The notes beneath the pieces were generated by a model. The model searched no databases. It was not told the origin of the DNA and worked only from the letters and a program-made list of their open reading frames with translations. From NCBI GenBank assembly GCA_017432405.1, contig JAFRJF010000298.1:1-11023 (forward strand): 11,023 bases of DNA, read 5' to 3'. Below, piece after piece: positions 5,648 through 11,023 of the stretch (position 1 is its first letter; each line of letters opens with the position of its first letter). The position numbers and the translations under genes were made by a program. This stretch comes from Clostridia bacterium. Its GTDB lineage: Bacteria > Bacillota_A > Clostridia > Christensenellales > Aristaeellaceae.

Positions 5648-6754
5648 TCAGGTATATGCCCGGTACAGTCCGCCGGGCGCCTTATCTATTATTCCCCTAA
5701 GTTCCAGCATTGTCAAGTGGGAATTTAATTTTGCCGCGGACAGGCCGGTGATTTGGGCCAGATCCTCGAAGGACAGCGCCTCGTTGCGCAGCGGCGCGAC
5801 GATGGCTTCCTCCTCCGGGCCCAGGTCGCGCTTCGGCGCGGGCTTGGCCGCGCCGCCGGCGGGGCGCCGGGCCCAGCGGCAGTGCTCCAGTATGTCCCAG
5901 GGCGAGAGCACCGGGACGGCGCCGTCCAGTATCAGCTGGTTCGGACCGGCGCTGAGAGGCGAATAGATGCTTCCGGGCACGGCGAAGACCTCCCGGCCCT
6001 GGTCCAGGGTCAGGTTCACGGTGATCATCGCGCCGCTGGCCTTCGCGCCTTCCACGATCAGCGTGCCCTCGCACAGGCCGCTGACGATGCGGTTGCGGGC
6101 GGGGAAGTTGCCGGGAACGGGCGGCGTGCCGGGCACGTATTCCGAAATGATGGCCCCGCCGCTGTCCAGGATCTCCGCGGCCAGGTCCCCGTTCTCCGGG
6201 GGATAGACCACGTCCACGCCGCAGCCCAGCACGGCGACGGTGGGGCCGTGGCCGTCCAGCGCGCCCCGGTGGGCCCAGGAGTCAACGCCCCGGGCCATGC
6301 CGCTGACCACGGTGACGCCGTTTTGGGCCAGGCCCATAGCAAATTCCCGGGCGGCCCGCTGGCCGTCCCGGGTGCACTTGCGGGAGCCCACCACGGCGAT
6401 CATGCGCTCGGCGCTCAGGGCGCCGTCGCCCCGCACGTACAGCGTGGGCGGCGGGTCGTAGATGCCCGTCAGCGCCGGGGGATAGTCGTCCGACAGCCGG
6501 GTGACGGCGCGGATGCCGCCCTTCTCCAGCCGGTCGAACAGCCGCAGGAAGTAATCCTCGTTGCGCGCGGCGCGCAGCTTCCCGAAGGCCGCCTTGCCCA
6601 CCGCCGCGGGAATGTCCGGCGGCACCAGCGGACCGCCCAGGGCATCCCAGACGTTTCGGGCGTCCTCGTACAGCGAAAGCAGCTTATAAAACCGCTTCGC
6701 CCCGATGCCCTCCACGCTGGACAGCCAGATCCAGTATTCTTCCATAACAGTCAT
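5648..6754 (-). CDS. dprA: DNA-processing protein A (DprA/Smf)
   Basis: DprA binds incoming single-stranded DNA and loads RecA during natural transformation; it is also widely kept in bacteria not known to be competent. The 368-residue product has an N-terminal helical region (VEGIGAKRFYKLL, 14-26) and the Rossmann-type DprA core. The core shows VVGSRKCTRDG (121-131), VSGMARGVDSWAH (150-162), VAVLGCGVDVVYP (173-185), FPARNRIVSGL (217-227) and the FAVPGSI segment. A C-terminal winged-helix domain follows (about 312-366), after a Pro/Ala-rich linker. The start could be the ATG at 6754 or the one at 6745 (MEEYWIW); neither has a Shine-Dalgarno sequence. A strong promoter at 6764-6792 would start the mRNA at about 6757, so translation may be leaderless or nearly so. 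It is the first gene of the dprA-topA operon. Confidence 0.97.
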   Translation of the reverse strand: MTVMEEYWIWLSSVEGIGAKRFYKLLSLYEDARNVWDALGGPLVPPDIPAAVGKAAFGKLRAARNEDYFLRLFDRLEKGGIRAVTRLSDDYPPALTGIYDPPPTLYVRGDGALSAERMIAVVGSRKCTRDGQRAAREFAMGLAQNGVTVVSGMARGVDSWAHRGALDGHGPTVAVLGCGVDVVYPPENGDLAAEILDSGGAIISEYVPGTPPVPGNFPARNRIVSGLCEGTLIVEGAKASGAMITVNLTLDQGREVFAVPGSIYSPLSAGPNQLILDGAVPVLSPWDILEHCRWARRPAGGAAKPAPKRDLGPEEEAIVAPLRNEALSFEDLAQITGLSAAKLNSHLTMLELRGIIDKAPGGLYRAYT

Positions 6755-6763
6755 AGTATGCCT

Positions 6764-6792
6764 ATTTTAAGGGGATGCGTGGCTCTTGTCAA
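6764..6792 (-). promoter_or_regulatory. Near-consensus sigma-70-type promoter of dprA-topA
   Basis: On the minus strand TTGACA (6787-6792) and TAAAAT (6764-6769) are 17 bp apart. Six of six and five of six bases match consensus. The predicted start of transcription, about 6757, is three bases before the first dprA ATG. Confidence 0.8.
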
Positions 6793-7373
6793 TAGGACTT
6801 GCCCTAAATATTACCCAAACAAGAAACACACGGGGAACCGGCAGCTACGAAATGAATATCAGGAACTGGAGTTGGAAGGAGAAGGTCGTCTTCGTCAGAT
6901 CCAGCAACCCCAGCGTGCTGGAGGTCACCGATGCGGAAGACCTTGAGCTGCCCCCCCGCAAAGCCGGCAAGGCGACGATCACGGTCAAGTACAAGCTGGC
7001 AGGCAAGAGCTACAGGATCAAGGGGACGTACACCGTGAAGGCGTACCCCAAGGCCGTCAGGAGCCTGACCGTCAACGGCAGCAAGGTCAAGCTGACGGGA
7101 GAGCAGAAGAGACGCTGCGTCCTTGAGGCCCTTGAGGGCGAGGAGGTCAGCTTCACGATCAATCTGAAGCCCGGGACGGGCTGGAAGATCGCGAAGATCA
7201 AGGCCTATACCCAGGATACCTGGGACAGCAAGTCCAGGAAGACGACCCTGAAGGTCGCCAACAACACCAAGTTTACGGTTCCCAAGGACAAGGAAGCCTT
7301 CATCACCTATATCCTGGCCAAGGGCAAGGCCAGGTATCAGTATCGCTTTATTATCGAGCGTTACGGCGAATGA
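6786..7373 (+). CDS. Ig-like (Big_2-type) domain protein, probably 5'-truncated
   Basis: The frame encodes up to 195 residues from a TTG at 6786. An in-frame stop at 6768 closes it upstream, and the only early ATG (6852) has no ribosome-binding site. Residues about 34-91 look like a bacterial Ig-like domain: VVFVRSSNPSVLEVTD, then KAGKATITVKYKL, then GTYTVKAYP. A lysine-rich second beta domain follows (about 92-195, VRSLTVNGSKVKL to YQYRFIIERYGE). Big_2 domains are typical of secreted or surface adhesins, yet there is no signal peptide or anchor. The start lies over the dprA promoter, leaving no room for a promoter of its own. I infer the 3' remnant of a longer surface protein; a small intact intracellular protein is less likely. 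AAG and GGC-rich codon use and a good terminator show the end is native. Confidence 0.55.
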   Translation: MSIGLALNITQTRNTRGTGSYEMNIRNWSWKEKVVFVRSSNPSVLEVTDAEDLELPPRKAGKATITVKYKLAGKSYRIKGTYTVKAYPKAVRSLTVNGSKVKLTGEQKRRCVLEALEGEEVSFTINLKPGTGWKIAKIKAYTQDTWDSKSRKTTLKVANNTKFTVPKDKEAFITYILAKGKARYQYRFIIERYGE

Positions 7374-7391
7374 CCGACGTGACCGCGAAGC

Positions 7392-7424
7392 GCCCTCGCC
7401 CTTAGCGGGCGAGGGCCGCTTTTT
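7392..7424 (+). terminator. Intrinsic terminator
   Basis: A 10-bp perfect GC stem, GCCCTCGCCC (7392-7401) and GGGCGAGGGC (7407-7416), with loop TTAGC, is followed by CGC and a T5 run (7420-7424). It stands 18 bp after the stop of the Ig-like gene. Confidence 0.92.
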
Positions 7425-7515
7425 AAGGAACTACCGCACAATATGGCGGCGGCAGTGATAATCCGGGGCGAAGGGGTAAAGGCGACGGGTACGATAGCCT
7501 TATATCGAAAGGAGT
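7425..7515. other. Intergenic stretch without recognisable feature
   Basis: No gene, RNA or repeat is recognised here. Confidence 0.5.
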
Positions 7516-7551
7516 GAGTCAGGGAACCTGTCCCCGCGACTCTGTTTTTTT
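7516..7551 (+). repeat. REP-like hairpin with T-run, also a possible terminator
   Basis: Two-step stem: GAGTC/GACTC (7516-7520, 7538-7542) and GGGA/TCCC (7522-7525, 7531-7534), then TG and seven T. The minus strand reads GGGGACAGGTTCCCTGACTC, which resembles the GGGGACGGTTC-type repeats often found beside RAYT transposase genes. The stop codon of the KilA-N gene lies inside it. Confidence 0.6.
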
Positions 7552-7818
7552 GGGTGAAAGGGTGAAGGCATTGCTTCCTGCCGCACTTTTAAACCCATCG
7601 AATTCGACGGGTTTAAAACCGGGATTGTTCAGTACCTCCCACAGTCCCAAGAATTCAATGGTGTCCCTGTTGCGCATCCAGTTTCGGATGACGTCGTTGG
7701 GCTCATCGCTGCGATGACGGGCGATATCCGTCAGGCTGATATAATCGGTCTCGTCCGGACGGGTGATGACGGCAATCTGCGTACCGTCCGCGTTCAGGAC
7801 GTTGTGTTCTTCCTTCAT
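7519..7818 (-). CDS. KilA-N domain protein, cut short at its C-terminus
   Basis: The 99-residue product from the ATG at 7818 (GAGGTG 6 bases upstream) carries the N-terminal KilA-N pattern: DYISLTDIARHRSDEPNDVI, IRNWMRNRDTIEFLGLWE, and GFKSAAGSNAFTLSPKK. KilA-N domains are DNA-binding modules of phage and phage-derived proteins. From memory, full-length bacterial relatives continue after SPKK for well over 100 residues, beginning with a tryptophan. Here the frame leaves the family right after SPKK at a run of A, and ends TESRGQVP, encoded by the REP-like hairpin. I read this as a truncation at a repeat boundary, so the gene is probably decayed, although the DNA-binding part may still be made. 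It lies 61 bp from the end of the glycosyltransferase gene on the same strand. Confidence 0.75.
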   Translation of the reverse strand: MKEEHNVLNADGTQIAVITRPDETDYISLTDIARHRSDEPNDVIRNWMRNRDTIEFLGLWEVLNNPGFKPVEFDGFKSAAGSNAFTLSPKKTESRGQVP

Positions 7819-7879
7819 GGCGCGCACCTCGATCAAGTGTAAATGTCGTCCAAACACAAGGACTGTCCGGCCCTTTGTG

Positions 7880-8920
7880 CTATCCCTGTTTCCGGTACAC
7901 GAACTTCCCCTGCACCACGAAGTTCATGCAGAACAGCAGCACCTCCACCACGATCTTGGCCAGGGGGATGGGCCAGCCCAGGCGGAGGGTCAGCAGGTGC
8001 ATGAGCAGCAGGTTCAGCCCCAGCACCGCGGCGGCCAGCAGCGCGTATTTCAAAAGCGCCTTGCCCAGGCTCTCGTTGCCCTTGAACACCACGTTTCGGT
8101 TGACGGTGAAGTTGACGGTGGCGCTGATCAGCCGGGCGGCGATCACGCTGAAGTTCAGCGAGGCGGCGGCGCCCCAGCCCTTCGTCAGCGCGCTGAACAG
8201 CAGCACCAGCACGTAGTCGATCACGAAGGCCAGCAGCGACGACGCGGCGAACTTGAGGATGCACATGTAGATCTTCAGGGAGTCTTTGAAGGGGTTGAAG
8301 TGGCTGGAGGCGTTGTCCTCCAGGTAGACCGTCTCGATCCACTCCTCGAGGATGGGGATGCCGGACTGGGCGGCGGTGAGCAGCATGTTGATCTCGTACT
8401 CGTAGCGCTCGCCGGGGATGTCGGCGAAGCGCTTCATGACCTCGCGGTCGAAGGCCCGCAGGCCGGTCTGGGTGTCGTAGACGCTGACGCCGCTGGCCAC
8501 GCTGAACACCTTGCGGGTGACGCCGTTGCCGAAGCGGCTGCGCAGGGGCACGTCGCCCTCGAACCTCCGGCTGCCCAGCACCAGCGCGCCGGGATGGGCG
8601 GCGGCCCTCTGGCAGACCTTCAGGATATCCTGATAGCGGTGCTGCCCGTCGGCGTCGGCGGTGACGGCCAGGCCGCACTGGGGCATGGCGTCCAGCACGT
8701 GGCGGAAGGCGGTCTTCAGCGCCGCGCCCTTGCCCCGGTTCTGGGGGTGCCTGAGCAGCGTGACTCCCTCGGGCAGGGCGTCGAATATCGGCGCGAACTC
8801 CGGCCCGCTGCCGTCGTCCACCACGACGGGCAGGAAGTCGGGGTTGTTTTGAAATTGCTCCAGCAGCCCCAGCAGCTCCTTCGCGGGCTTGTAGGCGGGT
8901 ATGATCAACGCGGTTTTCAT
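7880..8920 (-). CDS. GT2 family glycosyltransferase with C-terminal GtrA-like membrane domain
   Basis: The 346-residue product joins two domains. Residues 1-215 are a GT-A fold family 2 transferase of the polyprenyl-phosphate sugar (DPM1-like) type: TALIIPAYKP, VVVDDGSG (33-39), NRGKGAALK, the DAD metal motif in TADADGQH (88-94), SRRFEGD, QTGLRAF (151-157) and ERYEYEINML. Residues about 222-340 form four hydrophobic helices (roughly 222-245, 254-272, 290-311, 319-339) ending in NFVVQGKFVYR, typical of GtrA. Such fusions charge undecaprenyl phosphate with a sugar and are thought to flip or anchor it for decoration of cell-wall polymers; the sugar cannot be told. I chose the ATG at 8920 because AAGGAG is 9 bases upstream; the frame to 8977 runs into the dyad. 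The candidate promoter lies inside that dyad. Confidence 0.93.
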   Translation of the reverse strand: MKTALIIPAYKPAKELLGLLEQFQNNPDFLPVVVDDGSGPEFAPIFDALPEGVTLLRHPQNRGKGAALKTAFRHVLDAMPQCGLAVTADADGQHRYQDILKVCQRAAAHPGALVLGSRRFEGDVPLRSRFGNGVTRKVFSVASGVSVYDTQTGLRAFDREVMKRFADIPGERYEYEINMLLTAAQSGIPILEEWIETVYLEDNASSHFNPFKDSLKIYMCILKFAASSLLAFVIDYVLVLLFSALTKGWGAAASLNFSVIAARLISATVNFTVNRNVVFKGNESLGKALLKYALLAAAVLGLNLLLMHLLTLRLGWPIPLAKIVVEVLLFCMNFVVQGKFVYRKQG

Positions 8921-8951
8921 GGGTGGTACTCCTTGGTATAAGCTGGCTATA

Positions 8952-9044
8952 ATGATATCGTACCTGTTCAGTCGCATGCAACTTCTGATTTGTCGCCCCG
9001 CGATAAATCAGAAGTTACCTGACTGAACAGATACATGATATCAT
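8952..9044. promoter_or_regulatory. Large two-arm dyad upstream of the glycosyltransferase gene
   Basis: The outer arms are ATGATATCGTACCTGTTCAG (from 8952) and CTGAACAGATACATGATATC (from 9023), with a small bulge. The inner arms are 8980-8995 and 9001-9016 (AACTTCTGATT core, one mismatch) around a five-base loop CCCCG. The inner part belongs to the TGATTTGTCG family. On the minus strand TTGCAT (8976-8981) and TATCAT (8952-8957), 18 bp apart, form a candidate promoter for the glycosyltransferase gene, placing its -10 in the outer arm. An operator, a leader hairpin or a mobile palindrome are all possible. Confidence 0.75.
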
Positions 9045-9093
9045 AAAAGGCAGGGATGCACAAGGGTCAATCGGGCGGGAAATGGCGCGGCTG

Positions 9094-9122
9094 TTGACAG
9101 GGCGGGCGGACGGACTTATAAT
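9094..9122 (+). promoter_or_regulatory. Perfect-consensus promoter TTGACA-N17-TATAAT
   Basis: TTGACA at 9094-9099 and TATAAT at 9117-9122 with a 17-bp spacer, all 12 bases matching consensus. Predicted transcription start is about 9129, just upstream of the predicted metalloprotease gene. Confidence 0.93.
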
Positions 9123-9176
9123 TCGGTCAAAGGGCCTGTGGAAAGTGTGACCAATGAAACCAAAGAGGAAGAGGGC

Positions 9177-9989
9177 GTGAGGGTGGATCTGGCGGGGCTG
9201 ATGAAGGAACTGATGGTCAACGGATGGGATTGCGCCAACGCGAAGAACATCGGGGACTGGTATTTCGGGGAGTTCCCCGGCAAATACAACAGGGAGAACA
9301 ACAAGTATGAATACCTGTACCTGGCCATGAATACCTGGTATGTGTCGGATTACGTAAAGGTCGCGGAGATGTACCGCTATCTGCTTAAGACCTATGCGGA
9401 ATGCCCCGACGAGGACAGGAGGTGCATGGAGGAGCGACTTCAAATCTTCGAGGCCAGGGAGGCGCAGGCCCAGGCGGTGGACTGCCCGGACGAACGGCTT
9501 GGGGCGGTCATTCACCGCCTGCGCTACGTCTTCGGAGCGATCAGCCGGCCGATTCGCGTGTTCATCGCGGAATCCGAAGCGGACTATGACGCCTTTTACG
9601 CCCGCCAGTTCCCCGGGGTGGAGCCCTGCGCCTACGGCGGGTTTGAAGCTGTCGGCATCTACTATGACGAGGCGGCGTACTGGCTGGTTTTCAAGCGGGA
9701 CGTTGTCGACGAGCTGGACGATGCCGCGCTGACCGGGCTCTGCGCCCACGAGATGGCCCATCTGGACTTGGTCAGCCGGGGCATTCCCGCCCAGTTCAGG
9801 GATTTCCGGGAGATATGCATCGGGGCCCAGATGGAAAACAGTATGATCAACGAGCGTCTGACGGACCTGTACGTGCTCTCAAAGGGCCTGGCCTACAGCC
9901 TCTATCGGGAACGCCTGTACAGCGGCGCGTCCAGGCATTTGATGACGGCGGCCAATATCGCGGAGTACATCCAGAAGATCGAGAATTAG
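9177..9989 (+). CDS. Predicted cytoplasmic zincin-type metalloprotease, family not recognised
   Basis: The zinc-binding motif HEMAH lies in LCAHEMAHLDLVSRG. Thirty residues on, MINERLTDLYVLSKGL offers a glutamate as third ligand and an aspartate four residues later, a gluzincin-like layout. The N-terminal half is helical and acidic, with many aromatic residues, then VIHRLRYVFGAISRPIRVFI. There is no signal peptide or membrane segment, so it should be cytoplasmic. The frame is open from GTG 9138. I prefer GTG 9177 (270 residues), with AGAGG 8 bases upstream and a 48-base leader; GTG 9138 would lie only nine bases after the predicted transcript start. ATG 9201 is a third option. Numbered from 9138, HEMAH is 204-208, Glu 239 and Asp 243. 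It stands alone behind its own promoter and ends at a shared terminator. Substrate unknown. Confidence 0.78.
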   Translation: MRVDLAGLMKELMVNGWDCANAKNIGDWYFGEFPGKYNRENNKYEYLYLAMNTWYVSDYVKVAEMYRYLLKTYAECPDEDRRCMEERLQIFEAREAQAQAVDCPDERLGAVIHRLRYVFGAISRPIRVFIAESEADYDAFYARQFPGVEPCAYGGFEAVGIYYDEAAYWLVFKRDVVDELDDAALTGLCAHEMAHLDLVSRGIPAQFRDFREICIGAQMENSMINERLTDLYVLSKGLAYSLYRERLYSGASRHLMTAANIAEYIQKIEN

Positions 9990-10009
9990 GACCGCCTTTG
10001 GCGGGCAGG

Positions 10010-10057
10010 AAAGCCCCCGCGGGGAACGCCATGGGCGGCGTCCCTGCGGGGGCTTTT
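10010..10057. terminator. Strong terminator between convergent genes
   Basis: A long stem pairs GCCCCCGC (10013-10020) with GCGGGGGC (10046-10053), extended by GGGGA/TCCCT (one G-T pair) and CGCC/GGCG with one bulged A, loop ATGGGC. A T4 run follows at 10054-10057. It serves the plus-strand gene ending at 9989. AAA before the stem gives only a weak T-run for the minus-strand permease gene, whose stop is at 10062. Confidence 0.9.
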
Positions 10058-10061
10058 GCGC

Positions 10062-10832
10062 CTATGCCGCGCCGGACAGCCACTCCACCGCCAGGCGGAC
10101 GGTCAGCAGGGCGAGCACGAACAGCATGACCACCCTTATCAGCTTCGCGCCTCGGGTGAGGGCCAGCTTTGCGCCCAGCCAGCCGCCGGCGATGGAGCAG
10201 CACACCGCCGGAAGGGCGAGGGCGAAGATCACGTTGCCGGCGGCGATGCGGGTGACGAGGGAGGAGATGTTGCTGGCCAGGTTCACCGGCTTGGCCGTGG
10301 CGGAGGCGCTGACCATGTCCATGCCCAGCAGCCATGTGAACAGCAGGATCAGCAGCGTGCCCGTGCCGGGGCCGAAGAAGCCATCATAGAAGCCTATGAC
10401 CAGCCCGATGGCGGCGCAGAGGGAGTATTGCCGACGGATGAAGGGACGGGGGGTCCTTTCGCGCCTCTTGCCCTCCAGCAGCACCAGCACGCCCACCACC
10501 GGTATGGCGAATACCATGAAGATGTGCATGACCCGGTTGCCCAGCGCCATGGCGGCGCGGGTGCCCAGCCATGAGCCCGGCAGGGCCAGCGCCGCGGCGA
10601 TAGCGGCGGGCCGGGGCTGCACCACGCCGCTTCTGGCATAGCGTATGGTGGCCATCAGCGTGCCGAAGGTGGAGGAAAACTTGTTGTTGCCCGAGGCGTA
10701 GTCGTAGTTCAGCCCCGCGACGGTATAGGCCGGCAGCGAGATCAGCCCGCCGCCCCCCGCGATGGCGTCCACCACCGCCGCGAGGAACACCAGGGGGAGG
10801 ACGAGGAGGTAGGTGGTTGGCGTGAGGGTCAT
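10062..10832 (-). CDS. TSUP-family membrane permease (TauE/SafE type)
   Basis: The 256-residue product has about eight hydrophobic segments and the two half-repeat signatures of the TSUP (sulfite exporter TauE/SafE, YfcA-like) family: DAIAGGGGLISLPAY (22-36) and GFYDGFFGPGTG (147-158). Conserved AKPVNLASNISSL (180-192) follows the second. Members move small organic or sulfur-containing anions across the plasma membrane; the substrate cannot be told here. A basic loop (KRRERTPRPFIRR, 122-134) separates the halves. I chose the ATG at 10832 (AAGGA 11 bases upstream); an in-frame ATG at 10844 lies against the AAGG, and the ATG at 10886 lies inside a repeat dyad. No neighbouring gene suggests a pathway. 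Confidence 0.93.
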   Translation of the reverse strand: MTLTPTTYLLVLPLVFLAAVVDAIAGGGGLISLPAYTVAGLNYDYASGNNKFSSTFGTLMATIRYARSGVVQPRPAAIAAALALPGSWLGTRAAMALGNRVMHIFMVFAIPVVGVLVLLEGKRRERTPRPFIRRQYSLCAAIGLVIGFYDGFFGPGTGTLLILLFTWLLGMDMVSASATAKPVNLASNISSLVTRIAAGNVIFALALPAVCCSIAGGWLGAKLALTRGAKLIRVVMLFVLALLTVRLAVEWLSGAA

Positions 10833-10859
10833 GGTCGGACACATCCTTGGATGATTGAT

Positions 10860-10896
10860 AAATACTGATTTGTCGCGCTGCAACAAATCAGTATTT
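10860..10896. repeat. Perfect dyad of the TGATTTGTCG family upstream of the permease gene
   Basis: Arms AAATACTGATTTGT (10860-10873) and ACAAATCAGTATTT (10883-10896) pair over 14 bp around a nine-base loop CGCGCTGCA. The core TGATTTGT is shared with the inner arms at 8980-9016. It lies 28 bp before the permease start, where its promoter or leader should be. Confidence 0.85.
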
Positions 10897-10898
10897 GA

Positions 10899-10926
10899 GG
10901 GGTTAGGGGTTAGGTTTTAGGGGTTA
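10899..10926. repeat. Heptamer array, GGGGTTA units
   Basis: Four tandem 7-bp units: GGGGTTA, GGGGTTA, GGTTTTA, GGGGTTA, followed by GGG. Period and setting match the GAGGAAT array at 2708-2728, though the unit differs. The G-runs could support a G-quadruplex. Confidence 0.8.
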
Positions 10927-11023
10927 GGGAAGGAGGAAATCCTGACGGATTTCTTTGATTCATAGGATTACGAAGAGCCAGAAACCCCGTAGTTTCAATA
11001 AAATCAAACAAATCCCGCAGGGA
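10927..11023. other. Non-coding end of window with small hairpin
   Basis: No gene is seen. GAAATCC-TGAC-GGATTTC (10936-10953) forms a 7-bp hairpin followed by TTTGATTCA. This corresponds to the AAATCC hairpin and TTGATTCA read on the minus strand at 3324-3350. Confidence 0.6.

Noticed and set aside
7425..7515. Small RNA between the two terminators
   Set aside because: No promoter and no stable fold could be made out by eye.
10899..10926. True telomere or linear replicon end
   Set aside because: Only four 7-bp units, not the six-base telomere unit, and sequence continues beyond it; it fits the other heptamer arrays.

Overview
The window looks like a chromosomal segment of a high-G+C, low-copy Firmicute, most likely an uncultured clostridial (Oscillospiraceae/Christensenellales-type) gut or rumen anaerobe. 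This rests on two observations. First, the gene order dprA-topA-trmFO-hslV on the minus strand is the Firmicutes housekeeping cluster. Second, the intergenic gaps are packed with the palindromic and heptameric repeats seen in such genomes. No taxon can be fixed from the sequence alone.

Left part (1-3530): hslV and trmFO overlap by 11 bp. They lie between two palindrome-ended cassettes, each carrying a small DUF559 (PD-(D/E)XK, Vsr-like) endonuclease gene. The cassette between topA and trmFO is complete and has terminal inverted repeats of about 60 bp. The one beyond hslV carries a DUF559 copy killed by a single amber codon, and its left side is rearranged. Outside both, at 1-126 and 3403-3528, sit two inverted copies of a 126-bp string of hairpins. 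The copies differ by compensatory base-pair changes. The cassettes and hairpins break up the housekeeping operon: xerC is not between trmFO and hslV, and hslU is not next to hslV.

Middle part (3531-6792): topA (DNA topoisomerase I) and dprA (DNA-processing protein A) form a tight two-gene operon with a 14-bp gap. A near-consensus promoter (TTGACA-N17-TAAAAT) sits so close to dprA that its mRNA may be almost leaderless.

Right part (6786-11023): this is an accessory region. It holds a probable 3' remnant of an Ig-like (Big_2) surface protein with a strong terminator, a KilA-N protein cut short at a REP-like hairpin, and a membrane-anchored GT2 glycosyltransferase with a GtrA-like tail. It also holds a predicted zincin-type metalloprotease behind a perfect sigma-70-type promoter, and a TSUP-family permease (TauE/SafE type) convergent with it. 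Two large dyads of one TGATTTGTCG-type repeat family lie upstream of the glycosyltransferase and permease genes. A GGGGTTA heptamer array lies near the right edge.

The most interesting signal is the pairing of small nuclease genes with structured ends: hairpin stems vary by covariation while GAA-type loops and flanks stay constant. This resembles REP/RAYT-type or other single-strand-based mobile elements, but with a DUF559 nuclease as the candidate partner. That role is inference.
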